A stretch of DNA of 64,000 nucleotides from Loripinus fragilis (lineage: Eukaryota > Mollusca > Bivalvia > Lucinida > Lucinidae). Positions 22,760-33,920 of the stretch are shown here, piece by piece. The notes beneath the pieces are model-generated. The model was not told the DNA's origin. It was given only the letters and a program-made list of their open reading frames with translations, and did not search any database. The stretch's first letter is position 1; every line of letters begins with the position of its first letter. Location: the NCBI GenBank assembly GCA_964019695.1, contig OZ026520.1, positions 21,404,130 through 21,468,129 of the forward strand, read 5' to 3'. The position numbers and the translations under genes are program-made.

Positions 22760-22871
22760 GTTGTATAAATCAACTTGAAACAGCGAATAAACAGCGCATT
22801 TAACAATGAACAAATGGTTATTTCATCAAAATGGATTTACAAGAACTAGCTTATCAGCCACAGGAACTCGA
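22760..22871 (+). promoter_or_regulatory. Possible promoter plus first coding exon
   Basis: A TATA-like 'tgtataaatc' at about 22762 lies ~70 bp before an ATG at 22831. From there a 41-nt frame (MDLQELAYQPQEL) runs into a perfect donor consensus (GA|gtaagt, GT at 22872-22873). The nearby CpG-containing sequence (acgcgcg) suggests recent arrival. It could be the first exon of a transposon-borne gene whose other exons are lost. No downstream partner exon was found. Confidence 0.25.
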
Positions 22872-23299
22872 GTAAGTAATTTTGTTGAGGAAAATATGTG
22901 TGTGTGTGGTGTGTTTTTACATCGTCAAGGCTCCCCGTCCCGGTCGATTCAGTCACTCAATGCCCAAAACAACAGGTTAAAATATGTCAATCGCAATGCA
23001 CTCAGCATGTTCAGAGCATTGAATAAAGGTTTTAAGTAAAAATGCCAGTTTTACTTTTAAACCAAGTTGAAGGCTGACTTCAATCACTGAAAATTCAACA
23101 TAGATTTTTTTCCTGACTGACAACGATTCAACTTTCGTTTTCGAATGAATACAGTCATGCGCCAAAAATGTTATCTCACATTAGCAACCGGTCGCACATG
23201 GCTTATCTCGTATTAGTTACGCTTATCTCACATGGGTAGCGATGTGGGACAGATTTTTTCGACAGCGAGCTTACATAGGGATCACTCGATTTCCTATGC

Positions 23300-23560
23300 A
23301 TTGGTATGTGAGAAAGAAAAATCCAACCCGAGAATCACTGTATCACATCACGAGGCTTGCTGATTGTTCTATCCCATCCTCACACAAATTATGGATTCTT
23401 TTTCTTTCTCACCACTAAATACCTCATAACATGAAAAATGCTTCCAGAAAATCCTGAATATGCTGATCGAGATGCAACATACATGTGACATGGTGATGTC
23501 ATTTTTACATTTCAATGATGCCATGGATCTACATGCGGCTGGAGTGCGGCTGATCATTTT
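23300..23560. repeat. Interspersed repeat, copy 1 (decayed CRE pair)
   Basis: From 'atccaacccgag' through 'ttctcaccactaaatacctcat', 'ttccagaaaatcctgaata' and 'tgcggctgg', the order matches 29341-29525. At 23494 and 23516 it has TGATGTCA and TGATGCCA where the other copy has two TGACGTCA sites. Confidence 0.6.
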
Positions 23561-23935
23561 TTATCTTTCCCACGGGCTGGTACGGGGATGTGGAATAGAA
23601 TTATCTCACATAGGTAAAGACAACGTAAATCCCGATCTGGTGTGCAAGAAAAAAATAATTTTCACACAAATTCATTGTACCATATTATGGCACATGACTG
23701 TAGAAGTCTGGACAGGTTTTTCCAACAGAGGTTACATGTCAGATGTTTAAAAATGTCATTAGGAAGAAATACAGTCCAGAAATCAGAAATTTATGTTTCG
23801 CGTCACACAGTGACTAGGATAGACATAAAACATGCATTGGGTTCTAAAATTATTGACAGGATCCGGTCGCATTCTGTTCCACGTTATACTCGGAAGGATC
23901 ACCATTATGCGGTAAGAGAAAGAGCTGAGCTAGTT

Positions 23936-24696
23936 ATAGCCCCACTTTGAAAAGGGGGGGGGGTGCTATATTGGGTTGTCTGTCATTCCGTTCGTTCGTC
24001 CTTTCATCCGTCATAATTTCTTTTCTGCTCAATATCTTGAGAACAAATTGATAGATTTTCACCAAATTTTATATATGCATTGATATTGACAAGATCTAGC
24101 TTGGGATTTTTACACATCATTTTTCGCATATTTGTACCAGAGTTATGGCCCTTGATTTACGCCAGAATTTCATTTCGGCTCAATATCTTAAAATTGAGAA
24201 CAAATTGACAGAATTTCACCAAATTTTATATATGCATTGATATTGACAAGATGTAGGTTGGGATTGTTATCTGTATTTTTTTGCTTATTTGTAACAGAGT
24301 TATGGCCCTTGATTTATGTCAGAATTTTGTTTCCGCTCCATATCTTGAGAACAAATGGACAGAATTTGACCAAACTTTATATAATCATTTATATTAAAAA
24401 GATCTAGGTTGGGATTGTTACCTGTCATTTTTCACAAATTTGTAACAGAGTTATGGCCCTTGATTCGATTCCACTCAATATCTTGAGAACAAATTGACAG
24501 AATTTCACCATTGATATTGGCAAGATCTAGGTTGGGATAGTTAGCTGTAATTTTTTTCTAATTTGTTACTGAGTTATGGCCTTTGATTTATGTCAGAATT
24601 GTGTTTCCACTCAATATCTGGAGAACAAATGGATAGAATTTCACCAAATTTTGTATATGCATTTATATTGACAATTGTTACCTGCTATTTTTTGCT
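23936..24696 (+). mobile_element. Pearl/HINE-like element, left part
   Basis: Terminal hairpin TATAGCCCC..GGGGGGTGCTATA (about 23935-23975), then 'gttcgttcgtcctttcatccgtc', then about four to five ~150-bp units with 'caatatcttgagaacaaatt', 'ttcaccaaattttatatatg' and 'agttatggcccttgattta'. The array is broken at 24697 by another element and resumes at 25926. Confidence 0.75.
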
Positions 24697-25925
24697 TATA
24701 ATCCCCCGACGAAGGCGGAGGGATATAGTTTCGGCGTCGCCCGTGTGTCTGTCCGTCCATTCCGTCCGTCCGTCCGGAACCATATCTCAGTACCTATTAG
24801 TCAGATTTAATTCATTCTTGGTACAAATGATTAGTATCATGGACTCTTGATATCCTATAAGTTTGGTCAAAATTGACCCCTTAACACTTGAGTAATTGCC
24901 CTTGTTTAAGTATAGGCAATTATAAGGCAAAACCTATATAAGCTTTTTTGTGTGATGATCTTCACATTTCATCAAAGCTATTATATTTAACAACTTCTTG
25001 CTATAGACCATGATTGCCAAGTGCCTGTAGATAAGAATGGCAGTGTCAAAGTTTTACCCCACCCCCTTTGACCCCACCTAAGGGGTCAAAGGTCAAATAT
25101 TTAAATTTCGCAATAACTAAGGCAATTATCAATATTTTTTGCTGAAATTTTGCATGCAGGCAGAGCAGCAATAGATATGAACAAATGAAACGGCTTTTCA
25201 GTTTGAAGGCCTGATTCCAAGCCCCTTTGGTGGACTTAGGGGGAGGGGCCAAGGCCAAAATTAAACTTTTTCAGAATATGGTCATGTTGCATATCAAATT
25301 AAAGCTGACGACGCAGGCAGCAACATGGTTACAAATATTTTGCCCACAGACACACCCTCGACCCAGGGGGTGGGGTCAAAAGGTCAAAATATATATTTTT
25401 CTGAAAGTAGTCATGTTGCATATCAAATTAAAGCTGACGACGCTGGCAGCAACATGGTAGCAAATATTTTGCCCACAGACACACCCTTGACCCAAGGGGT
25501 GGGGTCAAAAGGTCAAACTATATCTTTTACTGAAAGTAGTCATGTTGTGTATCAAATTAAAGGGAATTGAGCACAGAGCACCATGAAAGCAAGTGTGCTG
25601 TCATTACACACACCAACGACCCCTGGGGTGGGGTCAAAGGGTCATTTTTGTTCTTTTCTAAAAGTGGTCATGTTGCATATCAAAGTAAAGTGGAAGAAGT
25701 GTAGACCTACATACAAGGTAACACTTTGAATTTACACACAATCTTGACCTCTGAGGTTGGGTTTAAAGGTCATATATTGTAATTGTGCAGATGTAAGTAT
25801 ATTTTTTATTGAACTAAGCACTAAAACATACTTGACATGCGTTTGTTATAATCTGAATGAAACTGTGGGATTTATGTTTTGTGATTTACATGTTTCTCTC
25901 AAATAACCCTTCATCGGGGGATATA
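24697..25925 (+). mobile_element. Pearl/HINE-like element inserted in another one
   Basis: Left end 'taatcccccgacgaaggcgg' and right end 'cccttcatcgggggatata' are inverted. Early on comes 'ctgtccgtccattccgtccg' (24748-24776), then ~125-bp units with 'catatcaaattaaagctgac' and 'gggtggggtcaaaaggtcaa' (near 25283, 25410, 25545 and 25673). It splits the surrounding element within its 'ttttttgctta..tttgt..cagagttatgg' unit, so it is the younger insertion. Confidence 0.75.
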
Positions 25926-26035
25926 AATTCGTCGAATTTACCTTGTTTGTGACAGAGTTATGGCCCTTGATTGATGTCAGAATTTTGTTCCTGCTCAAAT
26001 TTAGATTTTCCTGCTCAATATCTTTTAGAACTTGG
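25926..26035 (+). mobile_element. Pearl/HINE-like element, right part after the insertion
   Basis: 'tttgtgacagagttatggcccttgattgatgtcag' and 'tgctcaatatctt' resume the unit interrupted at 24696. Confidence 0.65.
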
Positions 26036-26442
26036 CCTTTTTACTGCATGAAAAGCGCTGCAATGGGGCTATCGTAAGATTCTCTGACCTTATTCTAGTT
26101 TGGATTAGGGATGGTATATAAACATTTTGCATTTGAAATCTGAGTACAAATGATATAGAGACCCTTGATTGGTCCAGGCACCAGTGGACCTTTAAACATG
26201 TATTTTTATACCCCCTGGTGACCATATAATGATATCAGGGAGAGGTGAGGGAGCTGAGCCAAATCTCTTTAATCTGTTGTTTGCTTGAAGCCCCTTTTGA
26301 GGTTACTTTGTCAAATAGTGAGGACCCAGATAAAAGAATACAGCTTTTCATCAGGGTCTGAACAGTATGGGCTGAAGTACATCATAGTTAATGAATAATA
26401 CAGTTAGAGAGAGCTCCACAGTATAATCACTGGCCCCGAGGT
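26036..26442. other. Unassigned non-coding DNA
   Basis: No supported exon or repeat family was recognised. Confidence 0.4.
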
Positions 26443-26525
26443 TATAAAACTTTTTCATGCTCAACTCAGCTGAGCGTGAAATTTATCCTGCTCATAAATG
26501 TTAAAATGCCAACAATTGTTGGCCT
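26443..26525. mobile_element. Family E MITE, truncated
   Basis: 'gaggttataaaactttttcatgctcaactcagc' through 'gccaacaattgttggc' matches the left half of 12764-13155; the right half is missing. Confidence 0.75.
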
Positions 26526-26885
26526 GGTCTGTCATGTTTGAGCTTAACTTTATGTGAGGCATCAGGGCAACATGGAGCTTCAAGAATTGTTCAACATAAC
26601 ATCCATGGCAGCCATCTTGAAATTCTTCAAACCATTTTATTATATAACTATGTAAAAAAGACCGATTTTCATTGGCTTAGAGCGCTCACGTGGTCAGTCA
26701 TTATATTGTCATATTCACTGGCTGGCGCGCGCTTGCTGGTGAATATAAGTTACTAAAATTAGACTCCTTGTGTTTTCCGTGCACTGAAGAACTCCCGCCA
26801 ATACTTAGACCATGTCGCATACGTTTACATGTATTTGTAACGTCTTTCAAGCGAAAAAAGATGTTACACCGTCTAACGCCATGCA

Positions 26886-26916
26886 TGACGTCATTTTCCA
26901 GTAACAAATGACGTCA
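26886..26916. promoter_or_regulatory. Pair of TGACGTCA (CRE/ATF-type) palindromes
   Basis: TGACGTCA at 26886-26893 and 26909-26916, 23 bp apart. This octamer is the canonical binding site of CREB/ATF factors; occupancy is unknown. Two more pairs occur in the window. Confidence 0.6.
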
Positions 26917-27206
26917 GCTATCACACATTTTCCCCGCGCTTTCAAAGCTGTGAATTATTGTTTGGTATTTTACACTATTTTAACATTGGCTCTACAGGCG
27001 AGGCGTGTTAGAAGTCTTGCTTGTAAATGTTGAATGATGACACTCATGCACAACATAATATAAAATAGTAAACGGGTGGTCTTATCTAGGTCTGCACTCA
27101 CGGTTTCTACTAAATGCTTGCCTCTCCCAAAACTTGTATATAAGTTCAGTATTTTTTCCAGGTGCAAAGATACGTGTACATCTTTTCCTAAATGTTATAT
27201 AATAAA

Positions 27207-27349
27207 ACAGTTATTGACTAATGAGGCATTGAATATGATGTGATATCGACCAGAAAATACCAATATTGACCTCGGCTTCGCCTCGGTCAATATTGGTATT
27301 CTCTGGTCGATATCACATCATATTCAATGCCTCATTAGTCAATAACTGT
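27207..27349. repeat. Long near-perfect hairpin, 65-bp arms
   Basis: ACAGTTATTGACTAATGAGG starts the left arm, and its reverse complement ends the right arm. I see one mismatch in about 65 paired positions, with a 13-base loop tcggcttcgcctc. It is probably a young foldback MITE. No clean target duplication was found. If transcribed it would give a long double-stranded RNA stem. Confidence 0.85.
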
Positions 27350-27699
27350 ATAATGTCATATAGTGATAGAAACTTGGCAAGTGGAATTGGGGCGACATCA
27401 AATCAGAATAACTGAAGTTGTTCTGTTCTCGTAGCCATGGTGGCCATCTTGAAAATCTTCAAATGACAATCCCTTCCCAAGCCATGGCCATATAGTGGAT
27501 AATTCCATCTCTGTCTGAGAAAATCCATCAGGATACAAAGAATTAAGGTTAAGTGGATTAACTGGATTTATACATGGGTACATGTACCGTAAGCATCATC
27601 CCCCCAACCCCCCTCCCACACACACACACACCAAGTGGAAGGCAGAAAACTTTTACAGTTTATTCTTTAGTCAGAAATCAAACTGTTTTTGTAACCTAT
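27350..27699. other. Unassigned DNA with a short (CA)n run
   Basis: 'ccacacacacacacacc' near 27618 is the only simple repeat; nothing coding was recognised. Confidence 0.4.
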
Positions 27700-27937
27700 C
27701 CCCAAGGTTATAAACCTTATTTCATGCTCAACTCAACTGAGCATGAAATTTATTTTTTTCATAAATGTTAAAACGTCAACAGTTGTTGACATTTTCACAC
27801 TTATTAGCAGGATAAATACAACATCTGAGTGTTTTAAGCAGGCAAAATAATTATTTTTCAATATTTTACCTTCTATGAGCAATTGAAATTTCATGCTCAG
27901 CTGAGTTGAGCATGAAAAAGGTTGTATAACCTCGGGG
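27700..27937. mobile_element. Foldback MITE, family E, complete copy
   Basis: Ends 'ccccaaggttataaacc' and 'ggttgtataacctcgggg' are inverted, with CATGCTCAACTCAACTGAGC arms inside. It lacks the 142-bp insert found in the copy at 12764. Confidence 0.8.
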
Positions 27938-28164
27938 CCTGATGATAAAATTATATTTGATACTGTGATAACAAGGATCATGAGTTATGTATGACAAGAA
28001 TGTGTAGATGTAATTGTGCTTACTATTGGGTAAAATAAAATTAATAAGAAATGATTTTTGTGGCTGATAGTCAGGGATCACAATTTAATAATGAGTATGG
28101 CAGAAGTATACATCATTATTAACAGAGTAGAACAGTCATTAACGCTACCCCAAAATGAAGTTTC

Positions 28165-28350
28165 AACACTTTGCCTACTAGTGTAGTCTGCTGATAGGCT
28201 TTGCAAACAGTTTGGACCCAGATCAGGCCCGACAAAATGTCGGGCCTGATCTGGATCCAAACTGTTGACACTCTGATGTTATTGCTGAAATAATTTTTTG
28301 AAAAAGTGGATTTTGATTGAGAATAAAAGCAGGCAAAATTACAGTTGACT
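28165..28350. mobile_element. Foldback MITE, family A (best-preserved centre)
   Basis: 'tttggacccagatcaggcccgacaaaatgtcgggcctgatctggatccaaa' (28211-28261) is a nearly perfect palindrome. The arms carry 'agtctgctgatagg' and the decayed 'gaataaaagcaggc'. Confidence 0.75.
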
Positions 28351-28439
28351 GACAAATAGGCTGGCACAAAATCATATCATTTATGTCTCAGACGAGCCTG
28401 CGCATAATTTTTCTCTTTGCCATCTGCTAATGTTTATCA

Positions 28440-28556
28440 AAATAAGGGTTCTCAAAAAATTTCTTTCAGGTTACACCATCAGAGTGTCAAACAGATTCCA
28501 AACTGTTTGTAAAAGTTATCAGCAGATATGACACTTGCAAGGAAAGAGTTATGTAA
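28440..28556. mobile_element. Family A MITE fragment
   Basis: 'cagagtgtcaaacagattccaaactgtttg' and 'ttatcagcagatatgacacttgcaaggaaagagtta' match the right half of family A with a deleted centre. Confidence 0.55.
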
Positions 28557-29114
28557 CTTGTTTTGAAAATGAAAATGAAAAGTGAACTGGCAATAATGTG
28601 TTGTTGACAGATCTCTCTTTAGGGAAATCTTTTTGTATCATTATATGTATAAGGTATATGCTGAAGCAAAAAAAGTAAAAAAGCCTCATTGGATGTTGAA
28701 CCTGATCTTCCAAAATGGTACTTTCACAACAGCGACCAACAAACAGTTAGGCACATCCGTCCGAACGAGATATAGTATTTGAATTCTAATATAATATCTA
28801 ATTCGAAATAACATATCTGAATCGAGATATAGCATACTATATTTCAATGTAGATATACTATCTCCTTCGAGATACATAACTCCATACATCCGGTTATCTA
28901 TATTTCATTTGAAATATTATATCTAAAACACCATATACTTTTAGGAAATTTCAATTTGATTATATGCCTGATCTAAATATTATTAGACTTATATCATCTT
29001 GAGTCGCTTAGCCGCTAGACTATAAGGAATATATAAATGATAAACAATGTAACGATCCGTCGTCCCGAGAATCATTGTTCATCACGCGGCTTGCCGAGCG
29101 ATGACAAATGTGTC

Positions 29115-29335
29115 GCAACACTGTGGCATTTTGACAAGTATAGACTCAGACGAGCCTGTGTAGCCTCCTTTTCAGCTTAGAAACTCCAAATAATATTCGA
29201 TCAGTAGCCTTAGTCATGGAATATTCTAGCGACTAGCAAAAGCTCTGATCAGACTGCGCGTATGGTCTGAGCCTTTGCTGGTCGCACATAGGCCTAAGGT
29301 TACGACATTGTTGGAAATCCCATGTTGCGGCTCAA
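29115..29335. mobile_element. Foldback MITE, family S, copy inside the 1.87-kb element
   Basis: 'actgtggcattttgacaag' and 'cattgttggaaatcccatg' are diverged inverted ends. 'ctctgatcagactgcgcg' and 'gtctgagcctttgctggtc' form the inner palindrome. Other copies are at 57133 and 58488. Confidence 0.6.
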
Positions 29336-29340
29336 TTTAA

Positions 29341-29525
29341 TGGTGACAGAAATAGATTATTTTTCTTGCTCACCACCAAACACCTCATTTTTATTGGGGA
29401 AAAAACGTGAAAAGGCTTCCAGAAAACCCTGAATACGCTGAGACGCGACATAGTAATCATGTGTGGCTGGTGACGTCATTTAACATTACAATGACGTCAC
29501 GGATCAACGTGCGGCCGGCTACTCA
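29341..29525. repeat. Interspersed repeat, copy 2, with intact CRE pair
   Basis: Same order as 23395-23540: 'tgctcaccaccaaacacctcat', 'ttccagaaaaccctgaatac', then TGACGTCA at 29471-29478 and 29492-29499, then 'gtgcggccggct'. The intact CpGs suggest it is younger or under less methylation decay than copy 1. Confidence 0.6.
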
Positions 29526-30188
29526 TCTGTAACTTGTATCAATGTTCAATTTATTACATAAATAGCGAGGGATTGTCCGTTTTTGCTCAGTATTTTAATA
29601 CCCTAATTGTCGAGATATTTGTAATTAAAGGTTTTATAAATCAACATAGGCTTGGATCAGCCTTCTCTTGAATGATCATTCTAATCAGGTTTTACACTAT
29701 TCACTGACACATCGTCTTATTTACACGCCTCTCATGGACTATTTAAGCAACTGGATGGGTAAGGTGGCGGCCAATGCGTCTAAATAGTGCCAAACAGTGT
29801 CGCCACTGTGTGTGCGGTGCGTGCCATGGGTGCGTGTGCGCGACATTTAAGTCATATAAGCCAGCACAGAAGATTTGGTAATTATCGCAATGTGGTGAAA
29901 TGCTTCTTATAATCCTGTGAAGCTAGATGTCTAAATGCTGGTCTAAGCTTTCACCTTTTGCGTATGCGAGCATCGAAGGCTCTGGCTAGTCCGTACATAT
30001 GCGCATGCTCGCCTGGACTTGAGCTGCCCACCAATGTATGTCATTAAATGCAAGATAAAAACTGATTGCCCCTTTCTAAGGTGTGTTGTCTCAAACCTGG
30101 GGCCATATTACATACGAGAATCGTAACTGCTAATTGTGGGCATATCTTGAAATGATGTATCCTTTTACACTCCATTCGACTTGAGTTA

Positions 30189-30383
30189 CTACTGTACATG
30201 TATCAAGGTTTCCAACAACTTGACAAACAATGTGTCGGGTGGAATCTTTGAAACGTTACTTGTATTTACTTCGACATTGGAGGACGATCCCACTTTCGAC
30301 TCTAATCTGTGTAAAAGTTCCCCGGTGAACTTTCTCATGACGCTGGCTTTTTTGTAGTTATAAATTATTTCTATCAAATTCAA
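30189..30383 (-). CDS. Candidate coding fragment inside the TIR element, unknown product
   Basis: The minus-strand frame (64 codons, MNLIEIIYNYKKASVMRKFT...) has balanced charged and polar composition, unlike its AT-rich surroundings. A second in-frame Met precedes RKFTGELLHRLESKVG. It ends at a stop next to a 'tgtacagtagtaa' sequence. It could be the first exon or a remnant of a gene carried by the 28744-30613 element. No domain was recognised. Confidence 0.25.
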   Translation of the reverse strand: MNLIEIIYNYKKASVMRKFTGELLHRLESKVGSSSNVEVNTSNVSKIPPDTLFVKLLETLIHVQ

Positions 30384-30644
30384 ATTTGTGCTCTATGCGC
30401 AAATTGCCACGAGACTGCGCATGACGCAACAAAGACCACGTGTGCGGATTGAGAAAAAACAATATTTCGACCGAAATATATCGGATATCTCGATTGAATT
30501 AATATATTTCGTTCTGGGTATATTACAAGTGGGGCATATCTCGATCGGCATATGATAATGAGGCATATCTAGATTGACATATTATATCTCATTCGAACGG
30601 ATGTGCCTAACTGACAAAAGGTAAGCCTTTGGAAGCAAAGGTAA

Positions 30645-30905
30645 TCCAGGACTTTAGTTAAGAGTGTGTAAGGAAAATTTAATTTTCTTATTTCTCAACC
30701 AAAACATATGTTATGGGTACTCAAAAGAACCATCTCAATGAGATTTAATTTTCTTATTTCTCAACCAAAACATATGTTGTGGGTACTCAAAAGAACCGTC
30801 TCAATGAGACGGTTCTTTTGAGCACCCAAAACATATGTTAAAACTGATGGGTAAAAAAATATTTACAATTTTACGCTGAAAATTTTTGTTTATCTAAACC
30901 TATGG
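30645..30905. mobile_element. Foldback MITE, family D, copy 2 with internal duplication
   Basis: Same ends as 16238 (ggactttagttaagagtg, ttatctaaacctatgg). About 66 bp ('atttaattttcttatttctc' to 'tctcaatgaga') is present twice in tandem (about 30677-30742 and 30743-30808) before the palindromic centre. Confidence 0.75.
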
Positions 30906-32005
30906 TAATCCCTTGGAAGAATACATCAAAGAACTAAAAGTGTAGAGTGTGCATGTTTTTTTGGGCCAGATCGACTGTTTTGCATGGTCTTGTCAAATTC
31001 TTAAAGTTTGTGGTTATCAGTGAAAAGTGGTGAATGTTGGCAGGCTTAAACATACATATATTCAGTATCTCCAGTGATCTGTCGGATGGGACTCTTAGGC
31101 GTATGACCTTACTGTAGCTGTTGGTGGTATGTAAACTCACAACCAACATAGATCATTTTGTTTTCTTAGCATTCTTTGTTCTTTGACAGAAAGTAAAAAA
31201 AAATCAAGCTGAAATCCGACCTGTGTCACCATTGTTTAATCATAGCCAAATTATTTACCATATAAAGAGGGCACAGAAACTGCAAGTGCCAAATTTGAAA
31301 AGGTACCATTTTGGTGTGCTGCCAATCAAGAAGTTTCAAATTGTGTACTGATACCTTAGACTGCTGCACTGCCCCCTCGTATGAATTAGGGACAGTAGCA
31401 GGCCGGTAGTCACGTGTTTTATTCTACCACTGAGATGAGCGGAGTAACTACACGTCATAGATGTATTCATAATCAGGCAGTGTATTTATAGTACCGCTAA
31501 TGTCTAACAGTCACCTGCATAGATTACACTTTACCTATTAGCGTTGGCTGCTGATTATTTTTGAAAATAGTGTGGATCCACAAAATATCGTAGATCTATT
31601 TATTCTGAGGCTAAATATATGTCATAACATGTAGCTCACTTCTTTAATACACTGTGTTATCATGCGAAGAAAGAACCAAGTTGAAGGTTTAGAGAAAAAA
31701 ATACACCCTCAGTTCTTTTCGTAACACAGAAGAAATCATGTAAATAAGATAAGAGAAAGTCGTCTATTTATAGATGATAAATAGACGCTTGGTTTACGTA
31801 AAGCATTCAGCGATATGGATGACCAGGGCGATTTTGCCCCGGTGAAATTGGTTTTCGACAGACCTTGTAATACCTGTATACGAGGTCGGTGAAGCAGTCT
31901 ACTGATACCTTCCATATATCGGGTGTGACCCAATGATACAAGTTCACTCATGAACTGTGATACAAAACCAAAGATCAAGTTGCTACTATGATCTACTCTC
32001 AAATA
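30906..32005. other. Unassigned non-coding DNA
   Basis: Minus-strand frames at 30934-31149 and 31736-32002 lack splice and domain support; the second has only a non-ATG start. No repeat structure was seen until the inverted repeat at 32006. Confidence 0.35.
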
Positions 32006-32128
32006 TGGCTAGGGTATTAAATATTAAAACAAAGAACTGTATATCACAGTGTAGGACCGGAAGTGTACGGTATTTGTGCTTGTACATTCTTTTGAGATTG
32101 TACATCGACGGATAAGTTATTTGTGCAA
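32006..32128 (+). repeat. Left copy of the 123-bp inverted repeat
   Basis: Contains CCGGAAGTG, an ETS-factor consensus, and lacks ATG in the forward reading. The similarity stops sharply at ...TTGTGCAA. Confidence 0.9.
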
Positions 32129-32766
32129 TGAAGCGAGGGGTAGGTTGACAAGAAGTTTCTCTTTTTTCAAACGCCTTTCATTCTAAGTGGAATTCTGGTG
32201 GATGGAAATTAGGTTACACAGGCTGAGCTATCGATTTCCACTATTCGATTTTTTTCATTAAATCCGAAAGTTTCACAAAACAACGAAAATCACGCTATCA
32301 CCTGGTTTCGTCCGAGTTTCAGTGTCTTTGCAAGCTCGATATCTTCAACCAGACATTTGTTTATTTCAGTTTTTCACTATTTTTCACATTTTTAGTAATC
32401 TGTAAACTTAGTTTATAGGCTTGTTTATCGATGCATACAATAAAACTGTCATGGGAGGGGTTTTTGTTTGCACTGTTTAATTCCATATTTGTACGGTTAT
32501 TTGAACGGCAATTGAACCGGTATTTGGAAATTGCCATAAAAATTTGTACAGTCATCTGCAGCCCTATACCTCTGTAAGAAAGCGTATTTGTGATAAAAAA
32601 AAACTCTTTAGTAGCTGATCATAAAATATATGCCAGAGAATATCTTGAATAATGATTCAAGTTATGTGAAGTCCTAAAATGAATCTTGAACGTAAGTTTA
32701 ATACAACACTCTGATTCCAAATCTTGGATACCTCTCCAAACTTCAATATTTGGGTGCATCCATGTT

Positions 32767-32862
32767 TAGCTCCCCTGAGCTATACTTAGGGGGAGCTATT
32801 ACTATGGTCAGTGTCCGGCGTTCGGTGTCCGTTAGTACCGCCAGCCGTCAAAGTAACCAATG
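32767..32862 (+). mobile_element. Left end of a pearl/HINE-like element
   Basis: Terminal hairpin TAGCTCCCCT..AGGGGGAGCTA (32767-32798), then 'gtgtccggcgttcggtgtccg' in place of the GTCC tract, then a break. The continuing body (cctttaaatgacttcttctctgaaac) is found in the inverted-repeat partner region at 42300-42620. Confidence 0.55.
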
Positions 32863-33211
32863 AACGGGTCCAGGTCCGTTTAGCTCGCGTTCATAGGTGG
32901 GTCCGTTCGCGTTCCGTTCGCGTTCATCGGTAGTTCCGCTCTAATTTACCTTTACACATCGTTCCGCTCCATTCCATTCCACTATAGGTAGCTCCGCTCC
33001 ATTCATTCCAATCAGGTCGACATGATAAACACCATTCAAATACACAATACAAGAATTAGCGCGATTATTACTGCATAAAACGATAGACCTATAAGAAACC
33101 ACTTAATAATATATTTTGTGTGATTGAAAATGATAATACTTATGCTAAATCCTGTATTTTGTATTCAAAAGATGTTTATATAAGTGTTACACAGTCAAAA
33201 TACATATTGGC

Positions 33212-33292
33212 TTGTGTGTGTGCGTGCGTACGTGCGTTTGTACGTGTGCGCGCACGTGCGTGCATACGTGCGTGCGTTTGTGCGTGTGTGCG
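33212..33292. repeat. (GTGC/GTGT) simple repeat
   Basis: Imperfect alternating purine-pyrimidine run of GTGCGT/GTGTGC, a potential Z-DNA former. Confidence 0.8.
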
Positions 33293-33659
33293 TTTTGGAG
33301 CATACAAATGGAGCATACAAATGTGCACACTGGTCTTTGTTTTGGCAGTTGTAGAATTTTCTGCAAAGGTCCATCCTTTTAGAATATGCTAGATTTGACA
33401 TTCCCTGTAAGTGGTAGAATCCAAGATCTAAATTTGACAATCAATAATTTTCAGATAAAAGTGACTTTCGTTTCATTGTGTACTTTTACTGTGAGTTTAC
33501 TATGAAGAGTCAAATGAGGTGAGGTAGTTCTAATTTCAATGATACATGTAAGCGAACTACAATTAAATCTGTTAGACTGCAGAGAAGCGCACAAATCTCT
33601 AGGTTTTCATGTGGCACTGTTCACAGAGGTTGTTTGTCACCCAAAGACCGTGCTATGGT

Positions 33660-33920
33660 AGATACATGTATGCGCCAGTTCATGATATTTTGGTATTTAT
33701 CGCATATGCGAGCACCGAAGGCTCAGACGAGACTGCACATTCGCACAGTCTCGCCAGAGTGTTAGCTGCTCGCACTAAAACGAAAAGATATATATGAAGG
33801 CTCAGGCCAAACTGTATGGGCCAGTTCATGAGAGTGTGGTATTTATCGTACTTTAAAGAAGGGATATAGATGAAGACTCAAGCAAAGCTTTATTGGCCAG
33901 TTCATGAAAGAACTTCTAGC
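33660..33920. repeat. ~147-bp imperfect direct repeat
   Basis: 'gccagttcatgatattttgg' at about 33673 is echoed by 'gccagttcatgagagtgtgg' at about 33820 and partly at 33897, each near 'tatttatcg'. It is probably diverged foldback MITE material. Confidence 0.45.

Larger units (their letters stand above)
28744..30613. mobile_element. 1.87-kb TIR element with CAGTTAGGCACATCCG ends
   Basis: Left CAGTTAGGCACATCCGTCCG and the right end GGATGTGCCTAACTG are inverted. Subterminal sequence on both sides is rich in 'gatata' and 'atatct'. ACAAA flanks both ends (28739-28743 and 30614-30618), a possible 5-bp duplication. Inside are a family S MITE (about 29115-29335), the CRE-bearing repeat (29341-29525), CpG-rich sequence near 29790-29860 and one candidate minus-strand frame. 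The superfamily is undecided. Confidence 0.7.

Noticed and set aside
23460..23950. Frames of 96 and 102 codons as a host gene
   Set aside because: The first overlaps an interspersed repeat also present at 29341; neither has domain or splice support.
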